Shown here: positions 51,113 to 59,785 of the stretch, one piece after another
Numbering within the stretch: position 1 is the first letter of the stretch
Layout of the letters: the number at the start of each line of letters is the position of its first letter
Assembly (NCBI GenBank): GCA_036501625.1
Contig: DASXZY010000037.1
Span: forward strand, 1 to 64,000
DNA: 64,000 nucleotides
Reading direction: 5' to 3'
Source: Palsa-1400 sp036501625
GTDB lineage: Bacteria > Verrucomicrobiota > Verrucomicrobiia > Limisphaerales > Palsa-1400
Position numbers and translations under genes: made by a program
Notes under the pieces: model-generated
Seen by the model: the letters and a program-made list of their open reading frames with translations, nothing else
Told to the model about the DNA's origin: nothing
Databases searched by the model: none

Positions 51113-51140
51113 GGCGCCCCGTGTGGGGCGCCTCCTTCTT
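51113..51140. terminator. Strong bidirectional terminator
   Basis: GGCGCCCC-GTGT-GGGGCGCC gives a perfect eight-base stem with a GTGT tetraloop, followed on the plus strand by TCCTTCTTTTT. It lies between the pseudopilin gene (ends 50988) and convergent thrH (ends 51143), so it can stop both. Confidence 0.8.
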
Positions 51141-51142
51141 TT

Positions 51143-51751
51143 TCAGGAGGCTCCGAGAGCCGTCTTGATGGCCGCCAGCAGTTCCCCGTATTCCTCGAAC
51201 GCGGTGAATTGCGGAAATTGCTTCCGAATATGCTCCGGCGAATGAAAAAGAAATCCCGCGTCCGCTTCCGCCAGCATGGCCGTGTCGTTGAAGGAGTCCC
51301 CGGCCGCCACGATGAAATACCGCAGCGTTTTCAACGCGATGACCGCGCTGCGCTTTGGGTGTTCCTGCCGCAGCTTGTAATCGGCGATGCGCCCGCTCTC
51401 GATCACCAGATGATTGCAGAAGATCGACGGCCACTCCAATTGGCGCATGATCGGCTTGGCAAATTCCTCGAAGGTGTCGGACAGGATGATGACCTGGGTC
51501 ACGGCGCGCAATTCGCGGAGGAATTCCAGAGCCCCAGGCAGCGGTTGCAGCGTGGCGATGACATTCTGGACGTCGGCCAGTTTCAGCCCGTGCCGGTCGA
51601 GGATTTCGATGCGGGCCCGCATGAGCTTGTCGTAATCCGGCTCATCGCGCGTGGTGCGGCGGAGTTCGGGGATGCCGGTTTTGTCCGCGACGGAAATCCA
51701 AATCTCCGGCACAAGGACGCCTTCAAGGTCAAGAACAACAATGGATTGTTT
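51143..51751 (-). CDS. thrH: ThrH-like phosphoserine phosphatase / phosphotransferase
   Basis: 202 residues from a GTG at 51751. HAD motifs: VVLDLEGVLVPE (DxE, motif I; the Asp nucleophile), QVIILSDTFEEFAKP (motif II Ser), a Lys region RQEHPKRSAV, and AAGDSFNDTAMLAEAD (motif IV). DLEGVLVPE and length match ThrH, the phosphoserine phosphatase that can transfer phosphate to homoserine. Enables serine or threonine synthesis. Single gene. Confidence 0.88.
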   Translation of the reverse strand, partial: KQSIVVLDLEGVLVPEIWISVADKTGIPELRRTTRDEPDYDKLMRARIEILDRHGLKLADVQNVIATLQPLPGALEFLRELRAVTQVIILSDTFEEFAKPIMRQLEWPSIFCNHLVIESGRIADYKLRQEHPKRSAVIALKTLRYFIVAAGDSFNDTAMLAEADAGFLFHSPEHIRKQFPQFTAFEEYGELLAAIKTALGAS

Positions 51752-51863
51752 CACCGCGCCGAGTTTTTCACGCCCGCCGCCGCCGCGCAACCGCAAAGAA
51801 CGCGCCGTGCTTTCTTAATCCTCTTGTGTTCATCGCGTTCCCTGTGATTGAATCCTTATTAAA

Positions 51864-53663
51864 ATGAATCGTGAGTTGCTGGCCAAGGCCAAATCCCTCG
51901 GTTTTTCAGACCGACAAATCGCCAATCTGACAGGAAGTTCTGAGACGGACATCCGCAATGAGCGCCGGAAAATGGGCTTGGCGCCGAGCTATCGTTTAGT
52001 CGACACCTGCGCGGCCGAATTCGAGGCTTATACCCCTTACTATTACTCCACCTACGACCGCGGCGACGATGAAACCAAACCCAGCGACAAACGCAAAATC
52101 ATGATCCTCGGCGGCGGCCCCAACCGGATCGGCCAGGGCATTGAGTTCGATTATTGCTGCGTTCACGCGGCCTTCGCGCTGAAGGAGGATGGCTTTGAAA
52201 CCTTGATGGTCAATTCCAACCCGGAAACCGTCTCCACCGATTACGACACGAGCGACAAACTATTTTTCGAGCCGCTTACGCTGGAGGACGTCCTGCATAT
52301 TTACGAGCGCGAGAAGTGCTGGGGCGCGATTGCCCAATTCGGCGGGCAGACCCCGTTGAACCTCGCGCTGGGCCTGCAACAAAACGGCGTCAACATCATC
52401 GGCACCGCGCCGCAGAGCATCGAGGTTGCCGAAGACCGCAAACTGTTCGCCGCCATGCTCACCCGGCTGGGCATCCCGCAGCCCCCCAACGGCCTGGCCA
52501 CCAACGAAGCCGAAGCCATCGAAGCCGCGCGCGGCCTCGGCTACCCGGTGCTGGTGCGGCCGTCGTTTGTCCTGGGCGGGCGCGCCATGCAGATCGTCTA
52601 TTCCGATTCCGAACTGGCCCATTACATGCGCTTCGCTGTCGAAGCTTCGCCCGAACGGCCAGTGCTGGTGGACAAATTCCTGGAGGACGCGACCGAGGTG
52701 GACGTGGATTGCATCGCCGACGTCGGCCATTTTGCCGACCCGGCGGAAGGCATGAGCGTGATCGGCGGTTTTCTGGAACACATCGAATTTGCGGGCGTCC
52801 ATTCGGGCGATGCCGCCATGGTCCTGCCGCCGCACACGCTGGCGCCGGAAGTGATCGAAACGATGCGCCAATATACCCACGCCATGGCCCGCGAATTGCG
52901 CGTGACTGGCCTGATGAACGTGCAATACGCCGTCAAAGGCCGGCAGGTCTGGGTGCTGGAAGTCAATCCCCGCGCGTCGCGCACCGTGCCCTTTGTCAGC
53001 AAATCCATCGGCGTGCCCCTGGCCAAGCTGGCCGCCAAAGTGATGGCCGGAAAAAAACTGACCGAACTCGGCTTCACCAAGGAAATCTGGCCGCCGTATT
53101 GGGCTGTCAAAGAATCCGTGTTCCCGTTCAACCGCTTTCTCGGCCAGGACATTTTGCTCTCGCCGGAAATGCGTTCGACCGGCGAAGTCATGGGCCTGGA
53201 TGCCGACCTCGGCATCGCCTATGCCAAATCGCAAATGGCCGCCAACGCGCCGCCGCCGCTGGAAGGGTGCGTCTTCATCAGCGTGAGCGATTCGGACAAA
53301 AACGAAGTGGCCCCGATCGCCCGGCAATTCGCCGACCTTGGTTTTGAGATCATCTCCACGGCCGGGACCGCGCGAGTATTGACGGAGGCAGGGCTGAAAG
53401 TGTCGCGCGTTTTCAAACTGGCCGAGGGCCGGCCCAACACGCTGGACTTGCTGAAAAACCGCGAGATCCAATTGGTCATCAACACCCCGGCCGGCCAGGC
53501 CCCGCGCGCGGACGAAGTCCGAATCCGCACCACCGCCGTCTATACCGGCACGCCGATCATGACGACTCTCAGCGGCGCCCGCGCGGCCGCTTTGGGCATC
53601 GCCGCCCTTAAGAAAAGCGGCTACACGACCAAGACCATCCAGGAATATCACCAGCGCCTCTGA
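51864..53663 (+). CDS. carB: Carbamoyl-phosphate synthase large subunit, C-terminal half
   Basis: 599 residues, equal to the C-terminal half of a full CarB (about 1070). It begins at the connector (LAKAKSLGFSDRQIANLTGS), then VDTCAAEFEAYTPYYYSTY, the second ATP-grasp domain with IMILGGGPNRIGQGIEFDYC, MVNSNPETVSTDYDTSD and RPSFVLGGRAMQIVY, and the C-terminal MGS-like allosteric domain (CVFISVSDSDKNEVAPIARQ). The N-terminal glutamine-linked half is absent, and 51797-51863 shows no trace of it. So carB is split, as in some thermophiles and archaea. Confidence 0.93.
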   Translation: MNRELLAKAKSLGFSDRQIANLTGSSETDIRNERRKMGLAPSYRLVDTCAAEFEAYTPYYYSTYDRGDDETKPSDKRKIMILGGGPNRIGQGIEFDYCCVHAAFALKEDGFETLMVNSNPETVSTDYDTSDKLFFEPLTLEDVLHIYEREKCWGAIAQFGGQTPLNLALGLQQNGVNIIGTAPQSIEVAEDRKLFAAMLTRLGIPQPPNGLATNEAEAIEAARGLGYPVLVRPSFVLGGRAMQIVYSDSELAHYMRFAVEASPERPVLVDKFLEDATEVDVDCIADVGHFADPAEGMSVIGGFLEHIEFAGVHSGDAAMVLPPHTLAPEVIETMRQYTHAMARELRVTGLMNVQYAVKGRQVWVLEVNPRASRTVPFVSKSIGVPLAKLAAKVMAGKKLTELGFTKEIWPPYWAVKESVFPFNRFLGQDILLSPEMRSTGEVMGLDADLGIAYAKSQMAANAPPPLEGCVFISVSDSDKNEVAPIARQFADLGFEIISTAGTARVLTEAGLKVSRVFKLAEGRPNTLDLLKNREIQLVINTPAGQAPRADEVRIRTTAVYTGTPIMTTLSGARAAALGIAALKKSGYTTKTIQEYHQRL

Positions 53664-53668
53664 CGCGC

Positions 53669-54172
53669 TTATTTGGGTTTGATTTCCAGCGTGGAAGTCA
53701 CATCCACAACGCCATTGGCCTCCAGCGCCAGGGCCACCGCGCGGCCAACGCCGTCAGGTGTGGGCACCGTGCCCGAGAGCGCGACGTGCCCTTCGTGGCA
53801 GGAGACGGAAATGGACCAGACGGACAGATCGGGGTCCTTGGCGAATTTAGTTTTGACAGAGGCAATGATGCGCGCGTCGGCCGCCGCGTCCGCCACCTTG
53901 CTGCCGGCTTCCTGCGCCTTGCGCCGCACCACTTTGCCATCGCGCGCCATCTCGTCCTTGACCTGGTCGCCGCGCAAGTCGAGCGTTTCGATCTTGGCTT
54001 TGATGGCATCGCCCAGGTTGGACGCGGCGTCGCTGGCGGCCGCGCCGGCTTTGGAGGCGGACTCCTTGAAGCGCTGTTCCGACTCAGGATGTTCCTGCGC
54101 CTTCTTCTCCACATACCAGCAGCCGACCGCGCCGATGATGATTCCGAGCACCAATCCATTTAGAAATTTCAT
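53669..54172 (-). CDS. BON-domain membrane-anchored protein
   Basis: 167 residues from the ATG at 54172 (MKFLNGL); an upstream in-frame start is less likely. N-terminal membrane helix (LVLGIIIGAVGCWYV), then an amphipathic coiled region, and a BON domain: DARIIASVKTKFAKDPDLSV, HVALSGTVPTPDGVGRAVAL. BON domains bind phospholipid or peptidoglycan in the periplasm. It converges on carB, six bases apart. Confidence 0.75.
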   Translation of the reverse strand: MKFLNGLVLGIIIGAVGCWYVEKKAQEHPESEQRFKESASKAGAAASDAASNLGDAIKAKIETLDLRGDQVKDEMARDGKVVRRKAQEAGSKVADAAADARIIASVKTKFAKDPDLSVWSISVSCHEGHVALSGTVPTPDGVGRAVALALEANGVVDVTSTLEIKPK

Positions 54173-54265
54173 AAATAATGTGCAGTCAATATAACACAAT
54201 TCCCGTTTTCGGCAAAGGAGTATTGACCCCATGCCCGGCGAGGGTGAGATAATGCGGGATCATTT

Positions 54266-54566
54266 ATGCGGCTCAATCGGATCGTTGCGTTTCTGGCTGG
54301 TTGCATTGTCAGTGGAGCTGCCGTCGCCCAACCGCCCGCGACACTGCCAGAGGTGATCGTCACCGGGCGGCATTTCCGCCGAATTCCTGAACCTGCTGGA
54401 CAGCCGCGATCATGACATCGACTGCGCCTGCACGTCCCGGATCACTCCGGCGGGAAATGCGCAGTTCCACGATGTTTTCCATCCCGTCATTCCAGGCGCG
54501 GATTGGATTGACGGCAATGTTCTGACCCGTGAGATGGCCATTGACATGAATTTAGGGCGTGGCTAG
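54266..54566 (+). pseudogene. Small exported protein with a one-base frameshift
   Basis: From the ATG at 54266: RLNRIVAFLAGCIVSGAAVA (signal peptide), QPPATLPEVIVTG, then the frame stops early. In a second frame, starting at the GGGCGGC tract near 54366, GGISAEFLNLLDSRDHDIDC, ACTSRITPAGNAQFHDVFHP and REMAIDMNLGRG continue to TAG at 54564, overlapping the ligase start at 54559. Removing one G joins the parts into a 100-residue exported protein. It is a broken or mis-sequenced leading gene of the next operon. Confidence 0.5.
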
Positions 54567-55998
54567 CTTTACGTTCCAACGCTCACTTGGCGATATGATT
54601 TTGACCGAATTGTTGGACCAGGCCGCCAGCGATTGGCCCAAGAAAATGGCGCTGATTGAGGGAAGCAGCGGCATTACCTACGCCGAATTGGTTGACAATA
54701 CTTTTGCCTTCGCCAGGGAATTGGAAGCAGCCGGCCTGCATGCCTCCGGCCGGATCGGCCTTTGTTTTCCGAACAGCGCCAACTACGTCGCGCTGACGTT
54801 CGCGCTCTGGCGGATGGGCGCGATCGTGGTGCCCGTGCCGGTGGAATGCACGGAGGAAGAATGTTCCAGCATCGCCAGTTCGATGCAATTGGAGGCCCTC
54901 CTAAGCCATAAACCTCGCGCGGGCAGCGTGGCGTTGCGCCCCGATGTATTTTTGACACGCCTGGCCCCGGAGCAGCCGGCGGATTCGCACGGCCTGAACC
55001 TGGCCTTCATCCGGTTTACTTCCGGCACGACCAGCGCGCGCAAAGGCGTCGCGCTCTCCCACGAAACCATCCGCGACCGCATCGCGGCCGCCAATCAGGC
55101 GCTGCGCATCGGGCCTGCCGACACCGTGATGTGGTGCCTGCCAATGTCGCATCATTTTCTGGTGACGATTGTCCTGTACTTGGCGCATGGCGCCACGATT
55201 GTGCTCGCGCGCCACATTTTGTCGCGGCCCTTTTTGGAAGCGGCCAACCGCTGGAATGGAACGGTCCTTTACGCGTCGCCCTTTCACTACTCGGTGCTGG
55301 CGCGCGATGCCTCGGACGCGCGGCTTGCCTCCGTCCGCCTGGCTGTGGCGACGACCTGCGGCCTGCCGCGGGAAGTGGCCGCCGGTTTTCAACAGCGATT
55401 CGGCCTCCCGTTGTCGCAAGCCCTTGGCGTTATTGAGTTGGGGCTGGTTTGTGTGAACGTCGATGATCCGGCGGGGCGGTGGGATTCGGTCGGCCGGCCG
55501 CTTTCGCAATACGCGGTCCACATTCGCAATGCCGACAGCGAAGGCTATGGCGAAGTGGCCGTGGCCGGGCCGGGATTTTTTGACGCCTACGCCAACCCGT
55601 GGACGCCGCGCGAACAACTCATGCCGGACGGCTGGTTTGCCACCGGCGACATCGGGCGCATCGACGCTGAGGGTTGCTTGTATTTGGCCGGCCGCAAAAC
55701 GGCGGTCATCAATTTGGCCGGCCGCAAAGTTTTCCCGGAGGAAATCGAAGCCGTCCTAAACCGCCACCCGGCTGTGAAGGAATCGCGAGTTTACGGAGCG
55801 GCTCATCCGCATCTTGGAGAAGTGGTCGAGGCCGAGGTGGTTTTGGGGGGCGCGGCAGCAGCGGATGCGTTGCGAAGTTTTTGCCGGGCGCATCTGAGCG
55901 CGGACAAAGTGCCCGGCCAATTCCATTTTGTTAAGGCCATCGCGAAAACCGCCGTCACGGGCAAGATATGCCGCCCGGCCCTTTCGCCCGCAGCATGA
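54559..55998 (+). CDS. Adenylate-forming acyl/aryl-CoA or ACP ligase
   Basis: 479 residues from a GTG overlapping the previous stop; an ATG at 54595 is an alternative. ANL-family motifs: FIRFTSGTTSARKGVALSHE (P-loop), LPMSHHFLVTIVLYLAHG, GVIELGLVCVN (A5-like), GWFATGDIGRIDAEGCLYLA (A7) and INLAGRKVFPEEIEAVLNRH (A8). It activates a carboxylic acid, probably for loading the ACP encoded next. It overlaps the ACP gene by four bases. Confidence 0.88.
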   Translation: MASFTFQRSLGDMILTELLDQAASDWPKKMALIEGSSGITYAELVDNTFAFARELEAAGLHASGRIGLCFPNSANYVALTFALWRMGAIVVPVPVECTEEECSSIASSMQLEALLSHKPRAGSVALRPDVFLTRLAPEQPADSHGLNLAFIRFTSGTTSARKGVALSHETIRDRIAAANQALRIGPADTVMWCLPMSHHFLVTIVLYLAHGATIVLARHILSRPFLEAANRWNGTVLYASPFHYSVLARDASDARLASVRLAVATTCGLPREVAAGFQQRFGLPLSQALGVIELGLVCVNVDDPAGRWDSVGRPLSQYAVHIRNADSEGYGEVAVAGPGFFDAYANPWTPREQLMPDGWFATGDIGRIDAEGCLYLAGRKTAVINLAGRKVFPEEIEAVLNRHPAVKESRVYGAAHPHLGEVVEAEVVLGGAAAADALRSFCRAHLSADKVPGQFHFVKAIAKTAVTGKICRPALSPAA

Positions 55999-56261
55999 GC
56001 GAGGAGTGCGAGGTTCAAAACCGGCTGCTGGAGTTCCTGCGCGGCGGCATGTTCAGCGCGGAGACGCAAGTAACCGCGGAGACGGATTTGATCGCCAGCG
56101 GTTTTGACTCCCTGGCGCTGGTTTCGTTGCTGGTCTTCGTTGAAAAATCGTATGGACTTTGGATTCCCCAGGATGAAATTACCGAGGCCAACCTCAAGAA
56201 CGCCCGATCCCTGGCGGCTGTGGTCGTCCGTTTATTAAATGAGCGCCAGCTTCGGCCATAA
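55995..56261 (+). CDS. Acyl carrier protein
   Basis: 88 residues from the ATG at 55995. The phosphopantetheine site is ETDLIASGFDSLALVSLLVF with Ser39, in the 'GxDSL' form (GFDSLA). Flanking helices (QNRLLEFLRG; EDEITEANLKNARSL-like) fit an ACP. Overlaps the ligase and the next gene, so stoichiometric coupling is likely. Confidence 0.88.
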   Translation: MSEECEVQNRLLEFLRGGMFSAETQVTAETDLIASGFDSLALVSLLVFVEKSYGLWIPQDEITEANLKNARSLAAVVVRLLNERQLRP

Positions 56262-57501
56262 CGGTTGCGACACCCTCATGCTGGGGTTCGATTACGAATT
56301 GCGCCGGCGCGGCTACGCGGGCAATTCCTGCCAAATCGTGCTCGGCCTTTCCCGCGAGATCGATCCCAGCCGGCTGGAAGAGCGCCTGGCGGATTTGGCC
56401 CGCCGGCATCCGATCCTTTGCTCGCGGCCGTCGCGCGGATTGAATTTCAAACCGCGCTGGAAAACCACCCGCGCGGCCCCGGCCGTGCGCGTTCATGCCG
56501 AGGCGCCGGACATGCGGCAGAAGCTTTTCAACGAACCGCTGGACATCCATCGCGGCCAACTCGTCCGGCTTGACCTGAGCGGGCGCACGCTCACGTTCAC
56601 CTGGGCGCACGCGTTGATGGACGCCAAGAGCGCCGAGTATTTCCTCGCCTTGGCCGGCAGCGACAACGTGCCCGAACTCAAACTGGGCGAAGATTGGTAT
56701 GCCCGGCGCGCCACGACGGCCGGCGGTTTGCGCGCCCGCGGCCGCCAAGCCTGGCGCGAACTGCGCCGCCTCGATGAATTCCAAGCCGCCTTGCCAGTCT
56801 CCCTGGCGACGCGCCGCCAGACCTTGACGCCCATCATGAAATACCAGACAGCCGCCTTCACCCGCGAAGACTCCGCCCGCGTGCGAGCCTCGGCGGCGAA
56901 GCTGTGCGGTTTTTTGGGCGACACCAATTTTCATATCGCGGTCACGCTGCTGGAATTGCACCGGCTGCACGAGCGCGCGCAGTGCGCCAGCGCGAGTTAC
57001 GTCCTGCCCATACCCATTGGCTTGCGGCCCAAAGGCGAGCGCGCCCCGCTTTTTTCCAATCAGATCACGATGATGTTGCACCAGTTCCTGCCGGGGGAAT
57101 TGGCCACGCTTGAACAGGCCGCCGCCGCCGTCAAAGCCAGGAACGCGGCCTATCTGCGGGACGAGCATATCAACCCCGGCATTGCCCTCGCGCAATTGTT
57201 CCGCTCGCTCCCCCTGCCGCTCTACATGCGGCTGATCAAGCAGCCTTTGCGCGGGGAAATTTGCTCGCTCTTTTTCGGAGAAACTGCCGCCGTCGATCCG
57301 ATGCTGCAAACTTTTCTGGGCGCGGACATCGAGACATTTGTTCATGTGCCCGCCGTGACCGTGCCGCCTGGATTGGGCGTGGTCTTTTACCGGTTTCGCG
57401 AACAATTGCAATTCACCCTAGTCTACGCGGCGGACACACTGTCCGACGCCGAAGCCGCTGATTTTGCCGCGCGCCTGCGCGAGAGGCTCCTCCATCCATG
57501 A
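56239..57501 (+). CDS. Condensation/acyltransferase-like enzyme
   Basis: 420 residues. N-terminal LVRLDLSGRTLTFTWAHALM carries an H-x3-D motif (HALMD), a degenerate form of HHxxxDG of CoA-dependent acyltransferases (condensation, PapA, WS/DGAT). Further: FLGDTNFHIAVTLLELHRLH and YVLPIPIGLRPKGERAPLFS, FSNQITMMLHQFL, like the N-terminal lobe-linker. It would join an ACP-bound acyl group to an acceptor. Overlaps its neighbours (23 and four bases). Confidence 0.7.
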   Translation: MSASFGHNGCDTLMLGFDYELRRRGYAGNSCQIVLGLSREIDPSRLEERLADLARRHPILCSRPSRGLNFKPRWKTTRAAPAVRVHAEAPDMRQKLFNEPLDIHRGQLVRLDLSGRTLTFTWAHALMDAKSAEYFLALAGSDNVPELKLGEDWYARRATTAGGLRARGRQAWRELRRLDEFQAALPVSLATRRQTLTPIMKYQTAAFTREDSARVRASAAKLCGFLGDTNFHIAVTLLELHRLHERAQCASASYVLPIPIGLRPKGERAPLFSNQITMMLHQFLPGELATLEQAAAAVKARNAAYLRDEHINPGIALAQLFRSLPLPLYMRLIKQPLRGEICSLFFGETAAVDPMLQTFLGADIETFVHVPAVTVPPGLGVVFYRFREQLQFTLVYAADTLSDAEAADFAARLRERLLHP

Positions 57502-58586
57502 GCGAATCATTCGACATCGCGGTCGTGGGCGGCGGCGCCGCGGGCATCGCGGCTGCGGTCAGTTCCGCGCGCGCCGGCTGCAAAACGCTGCTGCTCGACC
57601 GCCGGCCCGCCGCGGGCGGAACAGGCGGCTTCAGCGGATTGACGACCATGTGCGGCTTGTTTGACAGCGAAGGCGAATGGCTCAACAATGGCTTCACCCG
57701 CGAATTCGCTGAACAATTGGCCGCCGGCCCGCCGCGGCAAATGGGCCGGGTTTGGGCGCTGCCGTACCGCCCGGAACGGTTCCGCGCGCTGGCCGCGAAC
57801 ATGCTCGCCTCCGCGCCGAATCTCGAAACGCGCTGGAATACTCCACTGGCCGGCGTGACGGCCCAGCAAGGACGCGTGACGAGCCTCAACGGCCTCGAAA
57901 TCGGCGCGGTCATCGATTGCAGCGGGACGGCTGAAGTCGCGCGCTCCATCAACGCGCCATGCATGGAAACGGATGAAACCACGCAGGCGCCCGCGGTTGT
58001 TTTTCAATTGAGCGGTGTTCAGCGCGAGTGGGATTCGCCGGCCGCGGCCGCGCGGGATTTGCTGCCGCTGGCGCGCGCGGGGATGCCGCCTTTGAATTTC
58101 CAGCCAGGCCCCGATCCCGGAACTGTCACTGTCAAATTCACCGGTCCTCCGGAACAAGCGCCGGAAGTGATTGAGTCCTTGCGAGCGAAGGTCCATGGCT
58201 TTGAGAAATGCCAGGCGGCGCGGGCGGAATTCCAGGAGGCCCATCGCGCGGGCCGCATGATTATCGGGCAATATATTTTGACAGGCGCCGACGTGCTGGC
58301 CGGGCGGAAATTTCCCGACGCCGCCGCGCGCTGCGCGTGGCCCGTCGAGCAATGGAGCGCCGATGGCCGCGCGCGATTCCGCTATCTGCCCAAGGGCGTG
58401 CATTACGAAATCCCCGCCCGTTCGCTGTGCGCCGTCCATGCGCGCAATCTTTTCATGGCTGGAAAAACCATCAGCGCCGACGCGGACGGCATCGCCAGCG
58501 CGCGGGTTATGGGCTGCTGCCTGGCCACCGGCGCGGCGGCTGGCCAATTGGCGGCGGAAAGGCTAACATTATCCGGCACCCGATGA
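57498..58586 (+). CDS. FAD-dependent oxidoreductase
   Basis: 362 residues. FAD dinucleotide fold: FDIAVVGGGAAGIAAAVSSA, then TLLLDRRPAAGGTGGFSG, and a late GKTISADADGIASARVMGCC motif. The pattern is that of FAD_oxidored/GMC-distant tailoring enzymes and resembles the flavoprotein of aryl-polyene/flexirubin clusters. Overlaps neighbours by four bases on each side. Confidence 0.8.
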   Translation: MSESFDIAVVGGGAAGIAAAVSSARAGCKTLLLDRRPAAGGTGGFSGLTTMCGLFDSEGEWLNNGFTREFAEQLAAGPPRQMGRVWALPYRPERFRALAANMLASAPNLETRWNTPLAGVTAQQGRVTSLNGLEIGAVIDCSGTAEVARSINAPCMETDETTQAPAVVFQLSGVQREWDSPAAAARDLLPLARAGMPPLNFQPGPDPGTVTVKFTGPPEQAPEVIESLRAKVHGFEKCQAARAEFQEAHRAGRMIIGQYILTGADVLAGRKFPDAAARCAWPVEQWSADGRARFRYLPKGVHYEIPARSLCAVHARNLFMAGKTISADADGIASARVMGCCLATGAAAGQLAAERLTLSGTR

Positions 58587-59785
58587 CGCGCGTTTTTGAA
58601 AAAGCCTGGGACGAGACATTCCGTTACGTGACGGAGCATTCGCCGTTTTATCGCGCGCAATTTCGCGGCCTCGGCCCGGCCCCTGCGCTGGAACAACTGC
58701 CCTTGACCGAGCAGCGCGACGTCTCCGAACGCAACGAAGATTTTCTTTGCGTGTCGTGCGAACGCATCGCGGAAATCGTGACGACCAGCGGCACGACGGG
58801 CCGGCCGCTGCTCTGGATGCTCACCGAGCCGGACCTGCGGCGCCTCGCTCGCAACGAGCGGCTCTCCTTCGAGTGCGCCGGGTTGGCGGCCGGCCAGACT
58901 GTGCTCGTGGCCGTGGCGATGGACCGATGTTTCATGGCCGGGCTGGCTTATTGGATGGGCTTGCGCGAATTGGGTTGCGCCGTCGTGCGCGCCGGGGCGG
59001 CTTCGCCGCGGTTCGTCCTGGAGATGATTGAGCGCGCGCGCCCGGCGGCCATCGTGGCCGTGCCGTCGTTCCTGCGCATCATCGCGGAGCGGGCGCGTGA
59101 AATGAATTTCGATTTGCAACATTGCTCTGTCAAGAAGGCCATTTGCATCGGAGAACCCGTGCGCGGCCAATCGCTCGCATTGAATGCGGCCGGCCGCGCC
59201 ATTGAAAACGCCTGGGGCGCCCGCGCATATTCGACCTACGGCGTGACCGAACTGGCCAACTCGCTTTGCGAATGCGAGGCGGGCGCGGGCGGCCATCTGC
59301 ATGAGGATCAACTCCACGTGGAAATTCTTGATGACGCCGGCCGGCCCGTTCCCGACGGGGAAATTGGCGAAGTTGTGGCGACGACCTTCGGCGTGGAAGC
59401 GATGCCGCTGGTTCGTTACCGGACGGGAGATTGCGCGGCCCTTTTCCGCGGCCCGTGTTCATGCGGGCGCGCGACGCCGCGGCTTGGACCGATTGCCGGG
59501 CGGAAAAACCAAAAGCTGAAAGTCAAAGGCGTGTCCCTGTTTCCCTCGACATTGCAAACCATTCTGGAGGAAACCCAGGGAGTCAAATCATTCGTCATCA
59601 TCGCGCGCGCGGATGCGGTTGAAGTGCTGGTGGAAGGCGATGCCCCGGCATCGGCCCTGCGCGAAGCCATGCAGGCGCGGGCCAAAATGGCTCCAGCCAT
59701 CCGCCGCGCGCCGCGCGAGGAAATCGAGGCGCTGCAAATGCCGCCTGGGGCGCGCAAGCGCCGTTTTTATGTTGACTTGAGATGA
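58583..59785 (+). CDS. PaaK-like adenylate-forming enzyme
   Basis: 400 residues from the ATG at 58583. Phenylacetate-CoA ligase/F390 synthetase type: RIAEIVTTSGTTGRPLLWML (P-loop), YSTYGVTELANSLCE, VRYRTGDCAALFRGPCSC and KLKVKGVSLFPSTLQTIL. It differs clearly from the first ligase of the operon, so two acids or two activation steps are needed. Aromatic acid activation is an inference from the PaaK type. Confidence 0.85.
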   Translation: MTRVFEKAWDETFRYVTEHSPFYRAQFRGLGPAPALEQLPLTEQRDVSERNEDFLCVSCERIAEIVTTSGTTGRPLLWMLTEPDLRRLARNERLSFECAGLAAGQTVLVAVAMDRCFMAGLAYWMGLRELGCAVVRAGAASPRFVLEMIERARPAAIVAVPSFLRIIAERAREMNFDLQHCSVKKAICIGEPVRGQSLALNAAGRAIENAWGARAYSTYGVTELANSLCECEAGAGGHLHEDQLHVEILDDAGRPVPDGEIGEVVATTFGVEAMPLVRYRTGDCAALFRGPCSCGRATPRLGPIAGRKNQKLKVKGVSLFPSTLQTILEETQGVKSFVIIARADAVEVLVEGDAPASALREAMQARAKMAPAIRRAPREEIEALQMPPGARKRRFYVDLR

